64,000 nt of DNA. Origin: CBDCWT01 sp965223305. Its GTDB lineage: Bacteria > Planctomycetota > Planctomycetia > Pirellulales > Pirellulaceae. A program made the position numbers and the translations under genes. Of the stretch, positions 1-9,027 are shown piece by piece (positions within the stretch are counted from its first letter, which is position 1; each line of letters opens with the position of its first letter). The stretch spans positions 192,137 through 256,136 of the forward strand of contig CBDCWT010000086.1 of the NCBI GenBank assembly GCA_965223305.1. Direction: 5' to 3'. The notes below the pieces were generated by a model that was not told where the DNA came from, did no database searches, and saw only the letters and a list, made by a program, of their open reading frames with translations.

Positions 1-116
1 CCCGAGCGTCTACCACGTCAGCAACGTTGGCCAAATGCGTACTTTACGAAAGCGGGGCTCTATAGTCTGCGAGAGGCCCACTTTCGTTTCGCTCAATCCG
101 TCAACTACTAACTGGA

Positions 117-192
117 GAGCCGTATGCGGGAGAACCGCACGTACGGTTCGGAGGGAGGGAAGTCCGGCCCAACCGGACCTCCCTACCCCTAT
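117..192 (+). ncRNA. 3' end of a group II intron (domains V and VI)
   Basis: Bases 117-149 read GAGCCGTATG, then a short loop, then GCACGTACGGTTC. This is the characteristic domain V hairpin of bacterial group II introns. Bases 150-187 form a second hairpin (GGAGGGA/TCCCT and GTCCGG/CCGGAC around CCCAA) in the domain VI position, followed by an intron-like 3' end CCCTAT at about 187-192. Only this 3' part is in the window. Any intron-encoded reverse transcriptase must lie to the left. The 3' exon (193-296) holds no recognisable gene, so the intron probably sits in intergenic DNA. Domain V is confident; the exact 3' splice site is inferred. Confidence 0.85.
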
Positions 193-296
193 CAAGAGAT
201 CCTTGACCAACGCGTCCAAATTCTGACGAAGTCGGCTGCAAGAAATCCTCTCAGGCAGCTTGGCCTCGATTGCCATTGAGCTGCAAATGCACGTGC

Positions 297-2954
297 TCAG
301 GCGAGGTCTTCAACCGCAGGCTCTTCGCTCGGCTCGCGACGCTGTTCCGGCAGTCCCCCGGCTTCCAGTGCCTCGAGATCCTCATCCAGCGGGTCGACCG
401 CGTGGGTCAGCAGTGCCCTGCGAACCGACAGTGCCTGCGCACCGAAGATCGCCGTTAGCGCGATGCCGGAGATGATCCCCACCCCTCCCATCAGTGGCTG
501 ACTGGCGATCGCAACGAACGACACAGCACTCATCGTGATTCCTATGGTTGCGCCGAAGATCTGGTACTTGGCGACCTCCATCCAGTTCCGAACTGCGTGC
601 CGAGCGATTGCCGAGCGAGCGGAGTCGTTGGCCAGCGATCGCATGGCGGCCAGACTGTCCGAGTGTTCGGGGGCGACACTGCGGGGTAGGTACTCGCCGG
701 TGGCCTCTTCTGGCGGCTGCTCCGGTTCCGGGGCCGTTTTAGCCTGCCAAGGTGTCTCCGTAATCGGTGTCCGTGCTGGGTGGTGGACAGGTGCTTCCGT
801 TGGTGCCTGCTCGCCCCGTACACGTTCCAGCAACCGGTTCATGTAGTCTTCGATCGCATTCTCTTCCGAGGCGGAGTCTGCCGCAGCTGCGGAGGCCAAT
901 GGTTCCGGTCCGCCCTCATCCGCGGCGGGTTCGCTCGACCGATGGTCGTCCTGTTGAAGAGCCTCTGCGAGTACGGATGCCGCTGGCGCAGATTGGTTTG
1001 CAGTCGGCGCGTTCTCGTTCGAGTCGGGTTCGTCAAGTAGCTCTCCGTGGCCGAGGCGAGCCAGGACTTCGGCGGTGTTGACCGGAGCGCCGCGGGGGTG
1101 ACTGGGGGCGGCCTCGACCGGCTCCGACTCCTCGCCGACTGGCTCGCTTGTCGTCTGTTCGAGTAAGTGTCCAGTGTCGGCTCCAGTGTCGTCCCATGCC
1201 TCCTCAGGTGCAACTGCATCTGTACCAAGCCGCTCTACCGGAGAAGCCTCGGGGGTGGGCGGAACGTCATCATCTGCCGCGGCCGGCTGTTCGGCTTTGC
1301 TTTGCCAATACTCGACTTCGCGGCGCAGCTGGGCTAGCTGATCTTCGAGTTCTTGCTGCGGGTCGGTGATCTCCTGCAGAGACTCAGAAGCTTCCTGGAG
1401 GGCAGCCTGCAACTCGCTGCGTTCGTTCTCCCATTCTGCCGTTCGTTGTGCCGATGATTCCTCTAGTTCCGCGAGCTTCCGCCCCTGCTGGTCGACATCC
1501 TGCGAGGCAGAATTCAGCTCGCCGACCAAACGCTGACGCTCGGCGTCCCATTCCTCTGTCTGTTGTTCATGAGTTGCTTGTAGTTGTGCGAGTTCTTGCT
1601 GAAGTCTGGCGACTTCTTCCGCGGACTCAGCGATCGCATCTGACCCGATCGATGTTGTCTCGAAGCCTGTGATCTGTTGTTCGAGTTCCGTAGCCCGTGA
1701 GTTGAGAGCCAGATATTCGTGTTCCCAATGTTCGACCTGTAGTTGTGAATCGCGCGCCGCCGCGTCGCTTGCAGCAAGCTGTTCCCGCAGTGATTCTTGC
1801 TCTTGGGCCAGTTGTTGCCGCTCTTGTTCGAACTGTTGTCGGCTTTCGGCGGTAGCGGCCTGCTGCGAATCGAGCTCTCGTTCAACCTCCTGCAGGCGGT
1901 CAGACGTTGCGCCCAGCTTGGTGCGGGCGGCGTCGAGCTGACTTTCGACATCATCGCGGGCGGCTTGCCAGGCCTCTTTTTCCCCGGCATGTTCCTGCTG
2001 AAGTTGTTCGAGCCGCGCTGTGAGCTCTGCCAGAGAGTCGGTTAGTTCCGCGACGCGAGCTTCGAAGGCCTCACGCTGCTGAACGAAGTTGGCGGCTCCC
2101 TGTTGATGACGAGCCAACTCGCCTTCGAGTGCTGAAATGCGCTCGTGCGTTTCAGCGAGCTGCGATTCAAGTTCGCTTCGTTCGACTTGCCAACGGTCTT
2201 TCTGTGCCCGCTGCTCTTGTTGGGCTTCGTCCAGTTCGGCAGTCAGGCGGGTGAGGTCTTCGGCCAAGACGAAGGCCGGATGTTCGGTCGAGTCCGCGGA
2301 TGGCGTGGTTTGCGGGGATGCCTGGGTTAGCGCAGGATTCTCCAGCACCGCCAGCAGCTCTTCACGTTCTCCAGCCCATTTCTGCCGCTCATCGGAGTGC
2401 TGGGCCTCTTGTTCGCTGAGCTGCAGGGAGAGCCGTTCGACGATCTTGCGGAGTCTACTGAGTTTGCTGCTTGTTTGGTGGCGTTGGATGGTGACTAGCT
2501 GGTCTTCCAGCCGGTTCATGCGAGTTTCGATCGCCGCGGTTAGATTCAGTGTGGCGGGCAGCTGGGTGTCTTCGCCGGCGACTCGCCGGGACCGTCTCGA
2601 ACGTCGTTGGCGAATGGGTAGGACTTCGATCTCATAGTTTGCGATCTGCAGCTGGTCTCCTGCCAGCAACTCCGCATCTTCGAACGGTCGTCCGTTCAGC
2701 CGGTTGTCGGAAGACAGGCTGCGGACAATCGTGCCGCGTGCGCCGCGCACGATCATGCAGTGCACTGGGGAGAGTCCCGGTCCGAGGAGACGCAGCGAAC
2801 AAGTATCCGCAGCGCCAATGGTGTACTTGCGTGATGACACGCGCACGGCGCGTGTCTCTCCGTGTGGCCCTAAGATCCGCAATCGCAGATCGTGTTTTGG
2901 TTTGCCGAGGACCCCACCCTTCGACCGCTCCGGGTGTTTCTGCGTAGCCAACAT
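297..2954 (-). CDS. FHA-domain, long coiled-coil membrane protein
   Basis: This 885-residue protein starts at the ATG at 2954, which has GGAG about 8 bases upstream; an in-frame extension to 3185 looks non-coding. Residues about 20-115 form a forkhead-associated domain (phosphothreonine recognition), with conserved-looking SPVHC and NRLNG segments. Residues about 140-560 are heptad-rich Glu/Gln/Ala/Leu coiled coil, followed by an acidic, Pro-rich low-complexity linker. Near the C-terminus two adjacent hydrophobic segments (beginning FGATIGITMSAVSF and VGIISGIALTAIFG) suggest a membrane hairpin. It may be a signalling or structural scaffold tethered to the membrane. The partner is unknown; no kinase gene is adjacent. 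Confidence 0.8.
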   Translation of the reverse strand: MLATQKHPERSKGGVLGKPKHDLRLRILGPHGETRAVRVSSRKYTIGAADTCSLRLLGPGLSPVHCMIVRGARGTIVRSLSSDNRLNGRPFEDAELLAGDQLQIANYEIEVLPIRQRRSRRSRRVAGEDTQLPATLNLTAAIETRMNRLEDQLVTIQRHQTSSKLSRLRKIVERLSLQLSEQEAQHSDERQKWAGEREELLAVLENPALTQASPQTTPSADSTEHPAFVLAEDLTRLTAELDEAQQEQRAQKDRWQVERSELESQLAETHERISALEGELARHQQGAANFVQQREAFEARVAELTDSLAELTARLEQLQQEHAGEKEAWQAARDDVESQLDAARTKLGATSDRLQEVERELDSQQAATAESRQQFEQERQQLAQEQESLREQLAASDAAARDSQLQVEHWEHEYLALNSRATELEQQITGFETTSIGSDAIAESAEEVARLQQELAQLQATHEQQTEEWDAERQRLVGELNSASQDVDQQGRKLAELEESSAQRTAEWENERSELQAALQEASESLQEITDPQQELEDQLAQLRREVEYWQSKAEQPAAADDDVPPTPEASPVERLGTDAVAPEEAWDDTGADTGHLLEQTTSEPVGEESEPVEAAPSHPRGAPVNTAEVLARLGHGELLDEPDSNENAPTANQSAPAASVLAEALQQDDHRSSEPAADEGGPEPLASAAAADSASEENAIEDYMNRLLERVRGEQAPTEAPVHHPARTPITETPWQAKTAPEPEQPPEEATGEYLPRSVAPEHSDSLAAMRSLANDSARSAIARHAVRNWMEVAKYQIFGATIGITMSAVSFVAIASQPLMGGVGIISGIALTAIFGAQALSVRRALLTHAVDPLDEDLEALEAGGLPEQRREPSEEPAVEDLA

Positions 2955-3533
2955 GATCGAACTCCGGTGAAAAGGGGCCTGGCGTCGTCCTGGGTAGAGG
3001 TAGGGTGTCCGACGCAAGTCAGACCCTGACAGTGGGATGTAGCTCACAATGCCTGGACAGTCAAAAGTCCCGGGGCCGGCGCTGTCGCTGGCAAAAGAGC
3101 ACAGGACGTGAAAAACAGCTGCATCTACATGACAGATTTGCCGATGAACGGTTAGCCAACTAGTTGTGACGGCTTTGACACTCACAGCGATTGTTTCGCC
3201 GAAACCTTCAAGAGTCGAAGTGTCCGGCGGGTAGAAACCAGCAGGGAGCGGTCAAAAGGGACGGATTGGGTTCCTTTCTAAGTCGTTGCGGCATATTACG
3301 TTAGTGAGTTGGATGCTGCGGGGGGCGGCCGTCACGTGTCTCCTTCCGAAAACTTCGCTACTCATTGCGAGCGAGCGTACTATAGTTTGGTTGCCCGCCA
3401 CGGATCGAACCGGGCTGGGCGATCTGGAAATGGAACGAAAAGGCAGTCCGCGAAGGACGTTCGATGACGGTTGGAGGAGGGGGGGCACCCGCCTTCGACA
3501 ACTCCCGATTCGAATCGGAAGGGTGATGTCGGT
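2955..3533. other. Divergent intergenic region, no gene seen
   Basis: This 580-base gap separates two divergently transcribed genes and presumably carries both promoters. I could not identify a convincing -35/-10 pair, a conserved RNA or a repeat. Short ORFs here look like background. Confidence 0.4.
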
Positions 3534-3983
3534 ATGGCACGTAAAGACGCGATTCTCAATTTGCGACAAGTGTTGTTGAAGCGCCGCGATGCGCTCCGCC
3601 AGGCCTTGGCTGGCGACCTGAGTCTCTTGAAGGAGCTTCGCGAACAGACGTCAGGTGATGTCGTCGACTTCGCGTTGGACTCTGCGCAGGACGAGATCAG
3701 CTCGCAGTTGGCCGAGGTCGAGAGTCGCGAGCTGGCGCAGATCGAAAACGCCCTCGAGTCCATGCGTCAGGGCACCTATGGCATTTGCGACGGCTGTTCG
3801 AAGCCGGTGCCGCTTGCCCGCCTTCAGGCGTTGCCGTACGCCACGACTTGTATCGATTGCCAGCGCGAAGCCGAGAAGGCTGGACTGGCCGGTGGCACAG
3901 CTGCTGATTGGGGGCGGCTGATCGACATGGACACCAAAGACCACGATGTTGCCATCAGCGACATCGAGATGGACGTCCCGTAG
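3534..3983 (+). CDS. TraR/DksA-family zinc-finger protein
   Basis: This 149-residue protein begins at the ATG at 3534 (MARKDAIL), preceded by GGAAGGG; an upstream in-frame extension is rejected as non-conserved-looking. The N-terminal 80 residues form a helical, coiled-coil-prone hairpin. A C4 zinc finger follows, with CDGC and then CIDC about 20 residues later, as in DksA/TraR proteins that bind the RNA polymerase secondary channel or act as general stress regulators. A short acidic tail ends DIEMDVP. It is transcribed divergently from the FHA gene, across a 580-base gap. Confidence 0.85.
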   Translation: MARKDAILNLRQVLLKRRDALRQALAGDLSLLKELREQTSGDVVDFALDSAQDEISSQLAEVESRELAQIENALESMRQGTYGICDGCSKPVPLARLQALPYATTCIDCQREAEKAGLAGGTAADWGRLIDMDTKDHDVAISDIEMDVP

Positions 3984-4098
3984 TCCAGAGGGGCACGGCC
4001 TTCACGGCCGGAGGACTTCATCGTCTGGCGAAGCTGTGGCCGCAGGTTGAATGTGCTAGTCTGCGCGCCGACCTTCTTGCAGCGAGAGGGACGTTGAA

Positions 4099-5220
4099 AT
4101 GGCGGAGTGCAACCTACTGAGCCTACGGCGAACGCCTGCCGTCTGGCTGATGCTGCTGATCTGTTCGGTCGGTTCGGCCGCTGACGATCTCTCTGGCCAG
4201 CAGCGGGAGAAAATGTACGCAGAGCTGATTCGAGACGTCACTGCGTTCGAGCAGCAGGGTAACCTCCTCAAGCGGGTGGTACGGTTAGTCAAGCCGACAA
4301 TCGTACATATTGCAGCTCGACGACGAACTCGATCAGATCCTGATTACGCGCGGCGGGCACTGGAAGAGGCCGGCTCTGGTGTGATTGTCGACATCCGTGG
4401 CAGGCCCTATGTGCTAACCAATCGTCATGTAGTTCATGAGTCGTCGTTGTCGAGTATCGACATCCGCCTCGCCGGCGGAGATCTGCTGCACCCGACCTAT
4501 GTCTGGACCGACGCCGAGACCGACGTCGCCGTGATGCAGGTAGGCCGCGCCGGACTGACAACCGCCCGGATTGGCGATAGCGATGGGGTGGAGATTGGCG
4601 ACTTCGTTTTGGCTGTAGGCAGCCCTTTTGGGCTGAGTCATTCGGTGACTTATGGGATCATCAGCGCCAAAGGGCGTCACGATTTGGAGCTGGGCGATGG
4701 CAGTATTCGCTATCAGGATTTCATCCAGACCGATGCGGCCATTAATCCCGGAAACAGCGGCGGGCCGCTGTTGAATCTGCGAGGAGAAGTGATCGGGATC
4801 AACACGGCGATTGCCAGCAACTCTGGCGGCAATGAGGGGATCGGGTTTGCGATGCCGGTCGATATGGCGATGGCTGTCGCCGGCCAGCTCGTCGAGCATG
4901 GCCGTGTGCTGCGCGCTTACTTGGGTGTCCGGTTGAATCCGAGCTTTGAGCAGCGCGAGGCGAGACGATTGGGCCTGGCCCGCCCTACTGGGGCGCACGT
5001 GACCTCGGTGACCCCCAACTCGCCTGCTGAGCGAGCCGACTTGAGGACGGACGATGTGATCATTCGATTTGACGGTCATCAGATCGAGGATGACGACCAT
5101 CTCATTAGGCTTGTCGGGTTTACGCAGATCGGCAAGGCGGTTGAGGTCGTAGTGTTGCGGGGGCGGCGGCGGCTTTCTCTACGAGTTTCTGTGGCCGACC
5201 GTCACGATTTTGATGAATGA
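4099..5220 (+). CDS. HtrA/DegP-like periplasmic serine protease with one PDZ domain
   Basis: This 373-residue S1C-family trypsin-like protease has an N-terminal hydrophobic signal segment (about residues 12-28, cleavage likely after GSAA), so it is exported. The catalytic triad is visible: His110 in TNRHVVH, Asp142 in DAETDVAV and Ser220 in NPGNSGGPLL. A single PDZ domain spans about residues 270-365, containing the AYLGVRLNP segment near its start. Family members degrade or chaperone misfolded envelope proteins. The ATG at 4099 follows GAGAGGGA. It is convergent with the nucleoside hydrolase, with stops 35 bases apart. Confidence 0.92.
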   Translation: MAECNLLSLRRTPAVWLMLLICSVGSAADDLSGQQREKMYAELIRDVTAFEQQGNLLKRVVRLVKPTIVHIAARRRTRSDPDYARRALEEAGSGVIVDIRGRPYVLTNRHVVHESSLSSIDIRLAGGDLLHPTYVWTDAETDVAVMQVGRAGLTTARIGDSDGVEIGDFVLAVGSPFGLSHSVTYGIISAKGRHDLELGDGSIRYQDFIQTDAAINPGNSGGPLLNLRGEVIGINTAIASNSGGNEGIGFAMPVDMAMAVAGQLVEHGRVLRAYLGVRLNPSFEQREARRLGLARPTGAHVTSVTPNSPAERADLRTDDVIIRFDGHQIEDDDHLIRLVGFTQIGKAVEVVVLRGRRRLSLRVSVADRHDFDE

Positions 5221-5254
5221 CCGCGCCCCGCGTTCGCCGGCGGTGGCGGACAGC

Positions 5255-6196
5255 TCATGTGTGTCTTCCGGCGGCTAGGAGCCCGCGGACGATACAATCT
5301 TTGGCCGCTTCGGCATCAACCTCAGTGGCAACTTCCATGTTCGGCAACCAATATCTTTTGATTCGCCGGTCGAAGATCGTGGCACCTTTCGTGAGATCGC
5401 CTCGAACTTCCACATCACCCGCCATCTCCTCGGTCTCGAACAGCTCGGGTTGCAAGAGGAACAGCAGGGTCACAACTCCGTTGAGATAAATGCTCTCTTG
5501 TCCCCGCACCTGATGGTGTGCACGAAACGCAAAGGTCAGCATCTGCCGGAGCATCCTGCCTGCGCGCGTGGTTGCTGGCGGCAGTTCATCAATCATGTCC
5601 ATGGCCAAAGCGACTCGCCGGGTGACGTCCAGGGGGATCAGCGTTTTGGTGGTCGGAGAGCGAAACACCATGCGGGCGCTGAGCGGATCGCAGTACATGT
5701 TGGTTTCTGCGGCGGGTGTTACGTTGCCACCGACGCTGACGCTTCCCCCGGCGATGACGATTCGGCTCAGTTGGCTTGCCAGCTCGGGGTCTCGTTTGAG
5801 CGCTAACGACACATTGGTCAACGGACCCAAGCAAAGCACCGTGACTTCGTCCGGGGCCGCGCGAACCTCGTCGTAGATGATCTTGTCAGACGAGTGACGA
5901 TGATGCAGCTGGGAGAGAGGCAGCCCTGCGTTGCCCAACCCGTCGGTACCGTTCAGCAGCGTACCGTCAATTGCCGGGGCATCATCGAGGCTGGTCGCCG
6001 TACCGACGCGAGGTAGTCTGGGCGGGTCGAGCTGGTCGATAATCGTCTGTACATTACGGCTCGACTGGCCGGCTGGCATCGTCCCTTCGACGGCCGAGAC
6101 CGCGAGTACCTCCAGACGGGGATCGAACATCGCCATACTGAGGGCGACCGCATCGTCAATCCCTGGGTCGCAGTCGATGATCACCTTCCTTGCCAT
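5255..6196 (-). CDS. Inosine-uridine-type nucleoside hydrolase
   Basis: This 313-residue protein opens with the family calcium-binding signature DCDPGIDDAVAL (Asp10, Asp14, Asp15). It also has an internal ETNMYCDP segment, matching the conserved Asn/Asp region of IU-nucleoside hydrolases that cleave the N-glycosidic bond of nucleosides to ribose and base. The length is typical. The start is an ATG at 6196. No signal peptide is seen, so it should be cytosolic. Substrate choice (purine or pyrimidine) cannot be read from sequence. It is divergent from trpD across a 60-base gap. Confidence 0.9.
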   Translation of the reverse strand: MARKVIIDCDPGIDDAVALSMAMFDPRLEVLAVSAVEGTMPAGQSSRNVQTIIDQLDPPRLPRVGTATSLDDAPAIDGTLLNGTDGLGNAGLPLSQLHHRHSSDKIIYDEVRAAPDEVTVLCLGPLTNVSLALKRDPELASQLSRIVIAGGSVSVGGNVTPAAETNMYCDPLSARMVFRSPTTKTLIPLDVTRRVALAMDMIDELPPATTRAGRMLRQMLTFAFRAHHQVRGQESIYLNGVVTLLFLLQPELFETEEMAGDVEVRGDLTKGATIFDRRIKRYWLPNMEVATEVDAEAAKDCIVRGLLAAGRHT

Positions 6197-6256
6197 AGCG
6201 AGGGATTGTAAGATTCATGGCGTTCAGCAACAAGACGCCAACCCAACGGCGGGTGC

Positions 6257-7279
6257 ATGGTGAGTGAGAGCAGTCGGTCAGTTTTGGGCCGGATTTCTGG
6301 TGGCGAAGACCTGGCCCTAGCGGAGATGTCGGCTGTCGTCGACACGATCATGCAGGGCCGGTGGAGCGACGATGAAATTGCACTGTTGCTGAACGCTCTC
6401 CGGCAGAAAGGAGAGACGGTCGAAGAAATCGCCGGCGCCGCGGCGGCTCTGCGGCGGCATATGACGCCGATTCGGACCAATCGGTCCGAACTCATCGATA
6501 CCTGCGGTACCGGTGGTGACGGCTCGGGCACCTTCAATATCAGCACGGCGGCTGCGTTGGTCACCGCCGCCGCAGGGGTGCCGGTCGCCAAGCACGGGAA
6601 CCGAGGCATTACCAGCAAGTCGGGTTCCGCGGACGTGTTAACCCAGCTGGGGGTCAACGTGCAGGCTGCAGTTCCCACAGTGGAAGCGTGCCTCGACCAG
6701 CTTGGGATCTGCTTTTGCTTTGCACCGCAGCTTCATCCCTCGATGAAACACGTGGCGGCGGCCCGCAAGAAACTCGGCGTGGCGACGATCTTCAACATGA
6801 TTGGACCACTTTGTAACCCGGCTTCGGCACCCTATCAGCTGCTGGGCGTTGGGCGAGCTGAGCTGCGGACCAGCCTCGCTGCCGCACTCGCTTTGCTGGG
6901 GACTACGAGGTCCGTCGTCGTCTGTGGCGAGGATGGCTTGGACGAAGTGACGCTGGCAGGTGCGACAAGTGTCTCGGAGGTGTCTGCCGAGGATGTCCGC
7001 CAGTTCGATTGGCGGCCAAGCGAGTTTGGTTTGGAGGAATCCGATCGAACGAGCATGCTGGCCAGCGGTCCAGAGGCGAGCGCTGCGATGATCCGTGGCG
7101 TGCTGGAGGGACAACCTGGGCCACCGCGCGACATCGTCGTCTTGAACGCTGCAGCGGCCCTTTGGACTGCCGGCTACGCCGACTCGACCAGCGATTGTGC
7201 TGCGCGAGCAGCTGATGCGATCGACAGCGGAGCCGCACGAGAACTGCTGACCCGTCTGGCTGAGGCCAGCCGTCGATGA
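6257..7279 (+). CDS. trpD: Anthranilate phosphoribosyltransferase
   Basis: This 340-residue enzyme transfers phosphoribose from PRPP to anthranilate in tryptophan synthesis. The glycine-rich DTCGTGGDGSGTFNIST motif binds PRPP, and KHGNRGITSKSGSADVL is the anthranilate-site loop. Both are textbook TrpD, as is the FNMIGPLCNP segment. The start is the ATG at 6257. No other trp gene is nearby, so tryptophan genes are dispersed here. The TGA stop overlaps the ATG of the following transporter (7276-7279), which implies co-translation. Confidence 0.95.
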   Translation: MVSESSRSVLGRISGGEDLALAEMSAVVDTIMQGRWSDDEIALLLNALRQKGETVEEIAGAAAALRRHMTPIRTNRSELIDTCGTGGDGSGTFNISTAAALVTAAAGVPVAKHGNRGITSKSGSADVLTQLGVNVQAAVPTVEACLDQLGICFCFAPQLHPSMKHVAAARKKLGVATIFNMIGPLCNPASAPYQLLGVGRAELRTSLAAALALLGTTRSVVVCGEDGLDEVTLAGATSVSEVSAEDVRQFDWRPSEFGLEESDRTSMLASGPEASAAMIRGVLEGQPGPPRDIVVLNAAAALWTAGYADSTSDCAARAADAIDSGAARELLTRLAEASRR

Positions 7280-8451
7280 TTGGCAGAACGACGCTCGCCA
7301 TCGTACTGCTCGCTTCGACCGCTCACGCTTTTGTGCACGTCTACGAGATGTCGCTGCCCAGTGTGGAGCAGGAGATCGCCGCGGAGTATTACTCGGGTGA
7401 GCAGGCCGCAGGCAAGCAATTCACAGGAAGGCTTTCCAGCGCGTGGCGGCTGATGTGGGGCATTGGTGCCATTGTGGCCGGCTGGTTGGTTGATCGATTC
7501 GGAAGCCGCAGGTTGCTCGTTATCTACCTATGGGGCTGTAGCCTTGCTTGTGGACTTGCCTCGTTGGTTTCTTCCGAAGGAAGTCTGTTCATCACCATGA
7601 TGATTATGGGGGCGCTGGCTTCGATCTATCATCCTGCCGGATTGGCACTGATTTCTCACGAGACCACCCCCGAAACGCGCCCTTACTCGCTGGGTCTGCA
7701 CGGCATCTTTGGATCCGCGGGTATTGGACTAACGCCTTTGGTTATCGGGATCTTGAAAGACGCCGACTTCGATTGGCGGCAGATCTACTGGTCGCTGTTG
7801 TGGCCAGGAATCGTGTTGGGTGGCGCCATCCTGATTGACGCCTATATGCGAAGGCGGCAACCAGACCAGCGGCGTCTCGCGGCCGCGGCGGACGACAAGC
7901 CTCCCGACTACCGCTCTTACTTTGTGCTCACCTTGCTGGCTGCTATTCAGGGCTTCATCTACTCGGCGCTCATGAGTTTCCTGGTCCGCTACTTGGACCG
8001 GGATCTTGCTGGCCAGAGCGGAGGCAACTATACGGCCTCGGGTGTCTTGCTGATGGGCTGCGTCGGTCAGTACTTCGCGGGACGGTGGGCCAGGCCAAGG
8101 CAGTTGGAGTGGCAGGTGACGCTGGTCACGTTTGGCAACGTGCCGCTGTTGATCTGGATGGCCCTGGCGGCCGGGTGGTGGCGGCCTGCCGCCGCCGGGC
8201 TTTGGGCGCTGGTGCACTTCATGCACCAGCCTCTGTACAACAGCTTGATTGCCAAATACACGCCTCGGAACCGCCGCAGCCTTTGCTACGGCTTTAGCTT
8301 TGCAATGGGCTTGGGCCTGGGCAGTTTCGGTGCCTTGTTTGCCGGTCATATCCTGAGCGATTTTCTGCTCTACGGCAGCCTAGGCCTGATTGCGGCCTTA
8401 GGAGGATTGGTGGGTTTGTTGCTCTACGCCATGCAACCACAGAAGGGCTAG
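7276..8451 (+). CDS. Major facilitator superfamily transporter
   Basis: This 391-residue protein has about 11-12 hydrophobic helices and an MFS-like cytoplasmic loop after helix 2 (VDRFGSRRLLV), matching the DRxGRR signature. The ATG overlaps the trpD stop as ATGA, so translation is probably coupled. The substrate cannot be predicted. The link with trpD may reflect gene packing rather than tryptophan export. It is followed by a repeat-rich gap. Confidence 0.85.
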   Translation: MIGRTTLAIVLLASTAHAFVHVYEMSLPSVEQEIAAEYYSGEQAAGKQFTGRLSSAWRLMWGIGAIVAGWLVDRFGSRRLLVIYLWGCSLACGLASLVSSEGSLFITMMIMGALASIYHPAGLALISHETTPETRPYSLGLHGIFGSAGIGLTPLVIGILKDADFDWRQIYWSLLWPGIVLGGAILIDAYMRRRQPDQRRLAAAADDKPPDYRSYFVLTLLAAIQGFIYSALMSFLVRYLDRDLAGQSGGNYTASGVLLMGCVGQYFAGRWARPRQLEWQVTLVTFGNVPLLIWMALAAGWWRPAAAGLWALVHFMHQPLYNSLIAKYTPRNRRSLCYGFSFAMGLGLGSFGALFAGHILSDFLLYGSLGLIAALGGLVGLLLYAMQPQKG

Positions 8452-9027
8452 CTCGCTCGTCTGGGAGGGCGGCGCTCCTGTTTTGAAGTTGCGCTGTTGG
8501 TTCAATCGTAAGTGCGAAGCGTGAAGCTGCGCTCTTGGCTCAATCGTAACCCGAAGCGTCAGCGAGGGACTGACTTGCGTCGGTACACCAACTCCCCCCT
8601 CGCTGACGCTTCGGGTTCCGAAAAACGCGGCGAACCCGCTACCTTGTGCCTGCAGGAAGGCGACAAACGCAACTTCAAAACAAGATTAATAACCCGCGTC
8701 GGTACACCAACTCCCCCTCGCTGACGCTTCGGGTTACCAAAAACACGACGAATTCGACATCTTGTCCCAGCGGAAACGGAAAACGCAACTTCAAAGCGCC
8801 ACCGCTGAGCCACTTTCTTTCGCTTTCGGCGCCGCGCCACCTGCGGTCTTCTCATTTGTGGGCCCGGAAAAGCACGCAGTTTGGCGCAAATGTCCGCAGG
8901 TCATGCGCTGCACGAGACGAGTGTTATGGAAGGGCAGAAGCCGGTAGAATGTCTAGTTCCCGGCTGTTTGACGGTCCAGCGGGTCGATAATCCAGCAATA
9001 ACGAGATTCGCCAGGAGGTTGGTCTAC
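8452..9027. repeat. Intergenic region with inverted AACCCGAAGCGTCAGCGAGG repeats
   Basis: This 576-base gap has no gene. The unit AACCCGAAGCGTCAGCGAGG lies at about 8548-8567. Its reverse complement (CCTCGCTGACGCTTCGGGTT) lies at about 8598-8617 and again at about 8717-8736, the latter two preceded by the shared flank CGTCGGTACACCAACTCCCC. The facing pair can form a strong hairpin. Related copies occur at 12424-12595. These look like interspersed palindromic repeats, not CRISPR. Confidence 0.75.

Noticed and set aside
1669..2637. Ser/Cys-rich plus-strand ORFs opposite the FHA gene
   Set aside because: Antisense shadow of Glu/Gln-rich coiled-coil codons.
8512..8855. Short ORFs in the repeat gap before the redoxin fusion
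   Set aside because: They consist of translated repeat units on both strands.
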